Shown: positions 15,769 to 23,608 of the stretch, piece after piece
Layout: the number at the start of each line of letters is the position of its first letter
Position numbering within the stretch: position 1 is the first letter of the stretch
Assembly: GCA_964423345.1 (NCBI GenBank)
Contig: CAYREV010000002.1
Location: forward strand, 87,135-151,134
Source: CAYREV01 sp964423345
Lineage (GTDB): Bacteria > Bacteroidota > Rhodothermia > Balneolales > Balneolaceae
Reading direction: 5' to 3'
Length of the DNA stretch: 64,000 nt
Position numbers and translations under genes: made by a program
The notes under the pieces: model-generated
Seen by the model: only the letters and a program-made list of their open reading frames with translations
The model's database searches: none
Told to the model about the DNA's origin: nothing

Positions 15769-18525
15769 TTATTTCCCCCGGTAAGGGACCCCCTCCCTGA
15801 TCCACCCGGGCGCTTCGGCTCCTCTCAGGTAGTGATCAAAATACTCTTTCATTTTTATGGCGTAATCCAGCCTGTTTCCATATTCCTGTAGGTGGTGGGG
15901 CTCTTTGCGGTATTGCAGAAACACCGCATCCTTGCCCAGCCTTCGCATGGCCAGGTACAGTTCAATCCCCTGGTACCAGGGAACGGCCGTATCCTCGTCC
16001 CCGAACATAATCAACAGGGGCGTGTTGATGCGGTCGGCATAGAATACCGGTGAATTCTCGATGTAGTTTTCCGGGTATTCCCACAGGCTGCCCCCAATGC
16101 GGCTTTGTGACTGTTCATACTGGAACTGCCGGGCCAGTCCGGAGCCCCAGCGAATGCCGCTGTAGGCACTGGTCATGTTCGACACTGGCGCCCCGGCTAT
16201 GGCCGCATCAAAGATGTCGGTCTGGGTTATCATGAAAGCGGTCTGATAGCCACTCCAGGAGTGCCCGTGCAGACCCAGCTTGTCCGGATCGGCTATGCCC
16301 ATATCTATAAGTTTTTGAACCCCCGGTACCAGGCTTTTGGTGGAAGCAAATCCGGGCGTACCCACCTCAAAACGAATATCGGGGAGAAACACCACATAAT
16401 TGTCACTTACCCATTGGGGAAGGGTGGGACGATCGTCATTGGTAATATTGTTGAATTCATAGGCCCGCTGGGAAAAGAAGCGATAATAATAAATGAGCAC
16501 AGGATATTTCTTTCCCTCCTCATAGGTGTCGGGTTTTATGACCGCTCCCTGTATGGATTCGCCGTCGAGGCTTTTCCATTCAATCAGTTCGGCCGTGCCC
16601 CAGTTATAGGTTTCATGAAGGTCGGTATGCAACTCACTCAGTCGCCGTACCTTTTTAAAACGCTTTCCTTCACTGACCCATAGATTCGGGTACTCGTCAT
16701 AGCTTTCACGGCTATATATAATACGATCGCTATCCTCTGCCGCAGCAATGAAATCAAACTTTTTGTCTTCCTCCAATCTCCGGCTAGTACCCTGGCGGTT
16801 TACTTTTACCGTATAGAAACCGTACGTTTTTTTCCTGTCGTAATACCCGCGCAACAACAACTCCTCTTTGGAACCGAGTCGCAATTTATCGGGATCCAAT
16901 CGCTCTATACGGTAACGGATTTGACGGTCCCGCCCATCACGGCTGATATTGACCGCCTTTCCACCGTCGGTCGGGAACTTCCAAATGTCGTACTTGTCAT
17001 AAATCAGGACCGCCTCATCGCCCTCTATCCATCCTCCAAGGCCATAGCCCGAGGCTTGGATTGGATAATCATGATCTTCATTGTAAAAGGGTACGGAAAG
17101 ATTTTCGGTCAGGTTGCTGTAGACGCCCGATTGTATGTCATAGAGATGCCACTGGCGGTCTTCATAGAACACTACATAATTCCCGCCCGGCGACAGGTCC
17201 GCCCCATAAGAGAGCTTTTCCGCAACCAGCTTCTTTTCCCCGGTCTTAAGATCCACCGTGTAGTAGTCGTCGTAAAACCACTCCCATGTAATCAGCTTCA
17301 GATAGGGTATATCGGAGCTTCCCAGGGCAAACTTTGGATTATGGCTCACCTCCACATCCGGCACCTGCTTATCGGCCAGCTGTACCCACTCGCCACTGTC
17401 CAGATGGTAAACCGCCCGGTACAGATGATTCTTTCTCTCCTTCCAGGTCTCTTTTTCATGCGTCTTGATTCGGGGATCGTCCCAATGCCAGACATCCACC
17501 TCCGCCTCATCCAGAATATCCTCACGGTTATATATCTCAATGGTCTTGGTTTCTTTCTTGTTTTGGCCAATTTCCACCATCTCCCGGTCCATCACACCGA
17601 AAAACAAACGCTCTCCGTCCTTGGTCCACTTCAAATCGTTATGCGAACGAAGTGCCCATTTGCTGCCTGCATCTTCTGCCATTACAGCCTCTTTCAGAAG
17701 GCCATCGGCCGATGACCACACATGGATGTTGGCATCGCCGGCTTCGAAAGCCGTATCCATCTTTGCTTCGGTAAATGCCAGCCGGGGATGCTCTCCTTTC
17801 CATGCCAGGTTGGCATAGTATCCGTCTTCCTGTTGATGAATCACCTGCTCCGAAAGATTTTCTTCATTGAGATTACGTATGTAGAGGCCGTTATGGGAAC
17901 CCGCGGTATCGACCACCGAATAGGCCAGGTATCGGGAAGTGCTGTCAAACGCCATCTCGCTTACAAAGGGAATAACGGCTTCCCGCCCTGTGGCGAGGTT
18001 TCGCAACACCACCTCGGAACCCAGGTTTTTATTCTTCGAATGCTTCTTCTCCATCTCGCCGGACAGATAATGGTGAATGGCCACCCATTTCCCGTCATTG
18101 GAAAACCCAAAAGCTTTCACGCTGTCCTTTTGAACCGTATTGCCGTTGCCGGTATTCAACAAGGCCATTCCACGCTTGGGCTTTTTATCTTTTTCAGCTT
18201 TAAGCTCATCCGCCAGCGACGGCTTAACAAAAGCCCCGACCCATTGCCCGTTTTTGGTAATGCGCGGCTTGTCACCGAGGTTGATCGTGTACACCCGGTC
18301 GTTATCCACGCTGCGCACCCGAACCTCGCCGTCGCCGCGGTCGGGCCATACGCTGTATATGAGCCAATCCCCGTTGGCCGAAATGCTTGTTTGGGAGATA
18401 TCTTCCCATTTCATGATATCCTCAAAGGTGAGCTGCCTGTCCTGCCCCAGCGTGAGTATAGGGGCCAGCAATAAAAGGACCGTAAATAAACCGCTCATAC
18501 GATATTTGCACCTGTTAAATGACAT
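15769..18525 (-). CDS. S9 family prolyl oligopeptidase-type serine peptidase, exported
   Basis: This 918-residue protein has a signal peptide (LFTVLLLLAPILTLG). A WD40/beta-propeller-like N-terminal region (about 30-620) contains many 'calculated' blade motifs. The C-terminal alpha/beta-hydrolase domain has the catalytic Ser in GLHGHSWSGYQ (about residue 758), an Asp in FGDEDTAVPW (about 843) and a His in KEPHHLQEY (about 878). This is the standard S9 arrangement for oligopeptide or dipeptide cleavage outside the cytosol. It is convergent with the NagZ-like gene and divergent from the DinB-like gene. Precise substrate is unknown. Confidence 0.92.
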   Translation of the reverse strand: MSFNRCKYRMSGLFTVLLLLAPILTLGQDRQLTFEDIMKWEDISQTSISANGDWLIYSVWPDRGDGEVRVRSVDNDRVYTINLGDKPRITKNGQWVGAFVKPSLADELKAEKDKKPKRGMALLNTGNGNTVQKDSVKAFGFSNDGKWVAIHHYLSGEMEKKHSKNKNLGSEVVLRNLATGREAVIPFVSEMAFDSTSRYLAYSVVDTAGSHNGLYIRNLNEENLSEQVIHQQEDGYYANLAWKGEHPRLAFTEAKMDTAFEAGDANIHVWSSADGLLKEAVMAEDAGSKWALRSHNDLKWTKDGERLFFGVMDREMVEIGQNKKETKTIEIYNREDILDEAEVDVWHWDDPRIKTHEKETWKERKNHLYRAVYHLDSGEWVQLADKQVPDVEVSHNPKFALGSSDIPYLKLITWEWFYDDYYTVDLKTGEKKLVAEKLSYGADLSPGGNYVVFYEDRQWHLYDIQSGVYSNLTENLSVPFYNEDHDYPIQASGYGLGGWIEGDEAVLIYDKYDIWKFPTDGGKAVNISRDGRDRQIRYRIERLDPDKLRLGSKEELLLRGYYDRKKTYGFYTVKVNRQGTSRRLEEDKKFDFIAAAEDSDRIIYSRESYDEYPNLWVSEGKRFKKVRRLSELHTDLHETYNWGTAELIEWKSLDGESIQGAVIKPDTYEEGKKYPVLIYYYRFFSQRAYEFNNITNDDRPTLPQWVSDNYVVFLPDIRFEVGTPGFASTKSLVPGVQKLIDMGIADPDKLGLHGHSWSGYQTAFMITQTDIFDAAIAGAPVSNMTSAYSGIRWGSGLARQFQYEQSQSRIGGSLWEYPENYIENSPVFYADRINTPLLIMFGDEDTAVPWYQGIELYLAMRRLGKDAVFLQYRKEPHHLQEYGNRLDYAIKMKEYFDHYLRGAEAPGWIREGVPYRGK

Positions 18526-18681
18526 AGTCGGGTAATTATTTTAACATTAATTGCATATATATGACCCATACACCTACACGAGCCAACAAGAGAATTAAAT
18601 GATTAATCAGCGCAATTGATACTTCCCGGATAGCTTTTTGAATCATTTTACGACTATCCATTACCATATTTGCCAATAACC

Positions 18682-19263
18682 ATGAATAAATACACTAAAG
18701 CCTACTCCCCCTACATCCGGAAGTTTGAAGAGGCCAAGGGGGAACTACAGGAATTGCTCTCCCCATTGGAGGAGCATCTATTCACCCGAAGGCCCTCCCG
18801 AAAATCCTGGAGCGCGGGAGAATGCATCAGCCATCTTGTCGAAGCGGGCTCCCGCTATTATGAGAGGGTGAAAGAAGGTTACGATCCCTCCATTAAAACC
18901 CCGGATAAAAGGGATCCCATGCACCTGCGGCTGCATATGCGCTGGTTTGTAACATTTCTGGAACCGCCGGTCCGGTTTAAGTCGCCCGCCCCCGCCTCAT
19001 TCAGGCCCAAGACAAACAAACGGTTGGATAAGAACAGGGTATTGGCCGATTTTCTCTCCCTGCAGGACCGGTACATACGGATACTCAGGCATGCCGGTGA
19101 ACACGAACAAAACCTGGGTGATATATTCGTTCCCAACCCGGTGGTGCCCATCATACAAATGAGTGTGGCAGAGTGCATTGCAGTCACCGAAGCCCACCAA
19201 AGGCGTCACCTGCTGCAGGCCTCCGGAACCCTTACTACGCTAAAGAACCAAATAAAGGAATAA
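18682..19263 (+). CDS. DinB-superfamily protein
   Basis: This 193-residue helical protein belongs to the DinB/YfiT-like metal-binding fold. Visible ligands are the His of AGECISHLVEA near residue 53 and the H-x3-H of EAHQRRHLL near residue 175. The W-S-ax-E motif (KSWSAGE) is typical. Some family members are thiol-dependent transferases, but the substrate cannot be predicted here. I chose ATG 18682 over an upstream TTG at 18670 because the former fits the usual N-terminus. It is a single gene between S9 peptidase and the TetR-AarF pair. Confidence 0.85.
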   Translation: MNKYTKAYSPYIRKFEEAKGELQELLSPLEEHLFTRRPSRKSWSAGECISHLVEAGSRYYERVKEGYDPSIKTPDKRDPMHLRLHMRWFVTFLEPPVRFKSPAPASFRPKTNKRLDKNRVLADFLSLQDRYIRILRHAGEHEQNLGDIFVPNPVVPIIQMSVAECIAVTEAHQRRHLLQASGTLTTLKNQIKE

Positions 19264-19402
19264 CTATAAATCCGAATACGCTCATCTCATTCCGGATATC
19301 GGCCGTACCGAAATAGATGCATTTCCGTTTTGACCAGGATTTAAATTGAACAGATCTTTGTTTAAAAATGGGGGAAAGCCATAAAACATAAACCTAACAA
19401 CT

Positions 19403-20092
19403 ATGAAAACCGAACTGCTTCAGAAACGCCTGGAAATAACCTATACAGCGGTGGACCTATACCTCGAGCAGGGGGGCGAATTCACCTTAAGCCAGATAGC
19501 GGACGAGCTGGATATTACGGTATCCGATATTTTTGAGTATTTCGCTGACAAAAAGGCCATCCTGGAATTTTACTACACCTCCGTCGTCATCCGATACCAA
19601 CTGATGATCGAGGAAATTGACGATTTTCAGGAGTACACGCTGGGGGAAAAACTTTCCAATTTCATCTATTCCTCTTTCGATATCATGGAAGAGAAACAGG
19701 AGTTCGTAGAGAAAACCTATAAAGAGCTCGTGGGCTGCCGTTACCGAAAATCGGAATATGAAGATGAAATAGAATCGCTCTTCAAATCGTTCTTCGCCCG
19801 GGACAAGGGCATATCGGCCAGCAGCGGCTGGCTGTTGAACAACCTTTCCTATTCCATGTTGAGAAATAAGTATGAACTGCTGGTACTATACTGGATTAAG
19901 GACGAGTCGGAAGGCAAGGAAAAAACCATGGAACTGACTGACAAGCTTACGACCTTTATCGAAGAGGTACTATATACCCAGATCGTGGATAAGGGACTGG
20001 ACCTGATGAAATTCATCTTCTCCAATACCCTTTCCAAAGAGAATATCCCCTTCCGGGATGCGATAGAGTCCAAAATTGAAATCAGATCCTGA
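19403..20092 (+). CDS. TetR-family transcriptional regulator
   Basis: This 229-residue protein has an N-terminal TetR-like helix-turn-helix (about 8-55). The recognition part is FTLSQIADELDITVSDIFEYF, followed by ADKKAILEFYY. The C-terminal ligand domain is all-helical and acidic, with no family-specific signature. It lies 37 bp before the AarF-like gene on the same strand and probably shares a transcript with it. By analogy with similar pairs it could act on its own operon, but no operator was identified. Confidence 0.85.
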   Translation: MKTELLQKRLEITYTAVDLYLEQGGEFTLSQIADELDITVSDIFEYFADKKAILEFYYTSVVIRYQLMIEEIDDFQEYTLGEKLSNFIYSSFDIMEEKQEFVEKTYKELVGCRYRKSEYEDEIESLFKSFFARDKGISASSGWLLNNLSYSMLRNKYELLVLYWIKDESEGKEKTMELTDKLTTFIEEVLYTQIVDKGLDLMKFIFSNTLSKENIPFRDAIESKIEIRS

Positions 20093-20129
20093 GAAATTTA
20101 CCGCAAGCTTTATTTAAAAATACAGATCT

Positions 20130-21455
20130 ATGGGCGACGACTTTCCATCATCAAAATTAGACCGGGGTAAAATTTTTGCCAAGACCGGAATCAAGCTGGG
20201 TACCAACTATGCCAAGCGATACCTGAAAAAATCGGTCGGCAGGAAGGAGGGCGCCGATGAAAGCCGAAAATTTCATCAGGACAATGCGCGCAAGGTATTC
20301 AATGAGTTTACCAAGCTGCGCGGTACCGCCCTCAAGATTGCCCAGTCGCTGAGTATGGACCAAGGCATGCTGCCCGAAGAGTTTGCCGACGTGATGAGTG
20401 AAGCGCAGTACAGCGTCCCTCCCATCAACAAAGCACTGGCCCGCTCGATCATCAAAAAAGAGCTGGGTGAGTACCCCGAGCAGCTGTTTGAATCTTTCAG
20501 TGCGGAAGCCATAGCCGCCGCCTCCATCGGGCAGGTACACGTGGCCCGGCTGAACAACGGGGAAAAAGTAGCTGTAAAAATCCAGTATCCCAATGTTCGC
20601 AATACCATCAGTTCGGACCTGAGCCTGGCCAAGACCCTGCTGAACCGGTTTGTAAAAAAGGGAGCCAACCTGGACGAGTATTTCGAAGAAATCGAGGAAA
20701 CCCTCATGGAGGAAACCGACTACATTCAGGAGGGGAACTACATCGATTATTTCCATACGCACTTTAGCGGAGGCCCTTACAAAATTCCCCAATGGCACCG
20801 GGACTACTCCACGCCCAAGGTGCTCACCATGAGTTTCATCGAAGGGCGGCACCTCCGGGAATTTTTGAAGGAGAACCCCTCACAGGACCAACGGGACCAC
20901 TTCGGGCAGCTCCTCTGGGACTTCTTCCACGACCAGGTAGAGCAGCGGGATTTCATCCATGCCGACACCCACCCGGGCAACTTCTTCTTCCGGGAAGACG
21001 GCACCCTGGGGGTTATTGATTTCGGATGCGTAAAACATTTTCCCGAATCGTTCACCAAACGGTATATGCAGTTGCTGCCCATACATTTGGGCCAGGATGA
21101 CGAGAAGATCAGGCAGCTGTACAGGGACCTGGGCATCATCCGGGAAAATCCGAACAATCCGCAAAAAGAGGAGGAATTCTACCGGTTTTGCAAGAATTAC
21201 GGCAATGCTTTTGCCCGCCCCTATATGGAGGATGAGTTTGACTTTGGGGACCGCGGCTTCAAACGGACCATCAACCGTTTTGCCAAGCAGATGCCCATTA
21301 TGAATGAGCCGCGGGGCGACAAGAACTTCATCTACAGCACCAAGGTGCACCTGGGGCTTTACAGCCTGCTGATTAAGCTGGAAGCCCGGGTAGATACCAC
21401 CCGCAGCAGGCAGATCACCCGGAAAGTACTGGAAGAAATGAACCGGGAACAATGA
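20130..21455 (+). CDS. AarF/UbiB/ABC1-family atypical kinase
   Basis: This 441-residue protein shows the UbiB-family signatures: the KxGQ-like segment with LRGTALKIAQSLSMD, the Ala-rich loop AEAIAAASIGQVHVARL, VAVKIQYPNV with the conserved Lys, and the catalytic HADTHPGNFFF plus GVIDFGC. Relatives support quinone or isoprenoid lipid metabolism, sometimes as ATPases. It lacks C-terminal TM helices. Together with the upstream TetR gene it forms a two-gene unit. The lipid or quinone target is unknown. Confidence 0.92.
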   Translation: MGDDFPSSKLDRGKIFAKTGIKLGTNYAKRYLKKSVGRKEGADESRKFHQDNARKVFNEFTKLRGTALKIAQSLSMDQGMLPEEFADVMSEAQYSVPPINKALARSIIKKELGEYPEQLFESFSAEAIAAASIGQVHVARLNNGEKVAVKIQYPNVRNTISSDLSLAKTLLNRFVKKGANLDEYFEEIEETLMEETDYIQEGNYIDYFHTHFSGGPYKIPQWHRDYSTPKVLTMSFIEGRHLREFLKENPSQDQRDHFGQLLWDFFHDQVEQRDFIHADTHPGNFFFREDGTLGVIDFGCVKHFPESFTKRYMQLLPIHLGQDDEKIRQLYRDLGIIRENPNNPQKEEEFYRFCKNYGNAFARPYMEDEFDFGDRGFKRTINRFAKQMPIMNEPRGDKNFIYSTKVHLGLYSLLIKLEARVDTTRSRQITRKVLEEMNREQ

Positions 21456-21482
21456 GATCTGCCAGACACTTCCATAATAAGA

Positions 21483-21513
21483 CGTGCCAGGCATTTTTAA
21501 AGTGCCTGGCACG
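21483..21513. repeat. REP-like palindrome CGTGCCAGGCA-N9-TGCCTGGCACG
   Basis: A perfect 11-bp inverted repeat (21483-21493 and 21503-21513) around ATTTTTAAAGT-like sequence lies between the convergent AarF and hflC genes. There is no good U-run after the stem on either strand. The GTGCCTGGCAC core resembles dispersed REP-type palindromes, but it may also simply stop transcription. Confidence 0.6.
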
Positions 21514-21548
21514 CAATTGCCGTCATCCTATGCGGTTAATAACTCATC

Positions 21549-22496
21549 CTAGTTATCCATCCTGTTCAGGTATTGGTAAAACTCGCTATCGGTCGATAGG
21601 ATGATTGAAGTTTCCTTGTCAAACACATTCTGGTAGGCTTCCATGGAGCGCATGAAACTATACAGATCTCGCGAAGCTGAAGTCTTGTCGTAGGCCTGTG
21701 CGTAGATGTTCGCCGCCCGGGCATCGGCCTCACCCTTGATTTCCTGGGCGCGCCGGAAGGCTTCGGACTGAATGGATTTCAGCTCCCGCTCCTTCTCCCC
21801 GTTGATGCGGGCGGCCTCGCCCTGCCCTTCCGAACGGAACTTGTCGGCGATACGGTTGCGCTCACTGATCATGCGGTCGTATACCGTCTGGCGAACCTCT
21901 TCCACGTAGTTGATGCGCTTGAACCTGAAATCGAGGATGGCCAGGCCCAGGTCGGAAGCTCTTTCGTTGGCAAGCTTCTGTATCTCCACCTGTATGGAGT
22001 CGCGGCCCACCGCAATGGCCTCCAGGGTATCCTCGATGACTTCAATAGTTGTCGCATCCGTGTTGGGGTCTCGGTTGGTGGATCGAACCACCTCTACCAG
22101 GTCGTGGGAAGCGATGGCATTCCTCGTCTCCCCGTCCAGGATATCGTCCAGCCGCGATTGGGCTCCCCGCTCATCGCGCAGCCTTTTGAAAAACTGCAGG
22201 GGATCGGTTATCTGCCAACGCGCGTAGGTGTCCACAAATATGAACTTCTTGTCCCGGGTCGGCACCTGGTTCCGGTCGCCGTCCCATTCGAGGTATCGCT
22301 TGTCAAAAAAGTTGGCTTTTTGTATTAACGGTACCTTGAATTTCATGCCGGGGGTGGTAACGGCTTCCCCGACGGGATCACCGAATTGGGTGATGATCAC
22401 CTGTTCGGTTTCGTCGACGATATAGAAGCCGTCCATTGCAACCAACAATGCGACTCCCAATACTACTAACAGTGATATTCCTTTAATCTTTTTCAT
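21549..22496 (-). CDS. hflC: Protease modulator HflC
   Basis: This 315-residue SPFH/prohibitin-family membrane protein pairs with HflK to form a cage around the FtsH protease. One N-terminal TM helix (ISLLVVLGVALLVAMDGFYIV) is followed by the SPFH domain (with VDETEQVIITQFGDPVGEAV) and a coiled coil with FRSEGQGEAARINGEKE. The first in-frame start is a TTG at 22511, but ATG 22496 gives the typical MKKIKG start and is chosen. hflK lies 19 bp upstream, so translation may be coupled. Confidence 0.94.
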   Translation of the reverse strand: MKKIKGISLLVVLGVALLVAMDGFYIVDETEQVIITQFGDPVGEAVTTPGMKFKVPLIQKANFFDKRYLEWDGDRNQVPTRDKKFIFVDTYARWQITDPLQFFKRLRDERGAQSRLDDILDGETRNAIASHDLVEVVRSTNRDPNTDATTIEVIEDTLEAIAVGRDSIQVEIQKLANERASDLGLAILDFRFKRINYVEEVRQTVYDRMISERNRIADKFRSEGQGEAARINGEKERELKSIQSEAFRRAQEIKGEADARAANIYAQAYDKTSASRDLYSFMRSMEAYQNVFDKETSIILSTDSEFYQYLNRMDN

Positions 22497-22515
22497 AATA
22501 TATTCTTTCAACCTC

Positions 22516-23529
22516 TTATTGATTTGAACCAGAATTGGAACTTCCGCCCTGCGCCTTTACTCCGTCCATCTGCATCTGCAACAGGGGCAGCACACTGTTG
22601 CCTTCGCCGTCGGTAACAATCTTTTTGCCGATCCGCGGCAATATGTCCTCGATGGTTTCCAGGTAGATGCGCCTTTTGGTTACTTCCGGAGCCTTAATGT
22701 ATTCGCTGTACAGGTCGTTAAACCTGGAGGCATCGCCCCTGGCCCTATTTACGCGGTCCAGGGCATACCCTTCGGCCTTCTGAATGGTTTCCTGAGCCTG
22801 GCCCCTCGCACGGGGGATGACCTTGTTATAGGCCGATTTCGCTTCGTTTATCAGGGTTTCGCGCTGCTGCTGCGCTTCGTTGACGGCATTAAAGGAGGGT
22901 TTTACCGGGTTGGGCGGGTTGATGTCCTGCAACACCACCTGTTCAATTTTGATGCCCGACTCATATTCGTCGCAGAGGGCCTGGATCAGACGTTCCGCTT
23001 TCATCGATACCTCGGCCCTTCCCACGGTCAGCACCTCGTTGACCGTTCGGTCGCCAACGATCTGGCGCATGGCCGCTTCCGAAACATCGCGCAGGGTCTG
23101 TTCGGGATTTCGAATCTTAAAGAGGAAATTAAACGGATTGTTGACACGATACTGAACGACCCACTCCACATCCGCAAGGTTCAGGTCGCCGGTCAGCATA
23201 AGGGATTCGTCGGAATAGCCCGCCTTGGCGTAACTCGACCGGACGCCGGCGCTGGTAGTCCGGTAACCGAACTCCTGTTTCAGCTGACGCTGCACCGGGA
23301 CATACCTGACATCCTCAAAAAAGGGCAGCTTATAATTTAAGCCGGGATCGGCGATTCGGGTGAATTCTCCGAAGCGGGTTATAAGACCCACCTCTTCCGG
23401 TTGTACGGTAAAAAAGGATGAAAAAACTACCAACACAGCCACCACACCAAGCAAAATAGAGCGAATATTTTTACTTAGGTGTTTAAGCTGAGGCGGCAGG
23501 TTCATATCCGATAAGTTGGAATCGGCCAT
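22516..23529 (-). CDS. hflK: FtsH protease activity modulator HflK
   Basis: This 337-residue SPFH-domain protein is the partner of HflC. The short N-terminal cytosolic part leads into one TM helix (ILLGVVAVLVVFSSFFTV) and the SPFH domain (QPEEVGLITRFGEFTRI). QVVLQDINPPNPVKPSFNAV is a clear HflK signature, followed by a coiled coil (ARGQAQETIQKAEGYALDRV). The C-terminus is short and polar with Gly/Ser/Asn. The two genes form the operon hflK-hflC. FtsH itself is not in the window. Confidence 0.95.
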   Translation of the reverse strand: MADSNLSDMNLPPQLKHLSKNIRSILLGVVAVLVVFSSFFTVQPEEVGLITRFGEFTRIADPGLNYKLPFFEDVRYVPVQRQLKQEFGYRTTSAGVRSSYAKAGYSDESLMLTGDLNLADVEWVVQYRVNNPFNFLFKIRNPEQTLRDVSEAAMRQIVGDRTVNEVLTVGRAEVSMKAERLIQALCDEYESGIKIEQVVLQDINPPNPVKPSFNAVNEAQQQRETLINEAKSAYNKVIPRARGQAQETIQKAEGYALDRVNRARGDASRFNDLYSEYIKAPEVTKRRIYLETIEDILPRIGKKIVTDGEGNSVLPLLQMQMDGVKAQGGSSNSGSNQ

Positions 23530-23608
23530 AAATATAGGTCCTCGTTAAGTTAGATTTATATGTGCGTTATTCTTTATGATGACTAATACAATCGTTGCTG
23601 CTTGTCGT

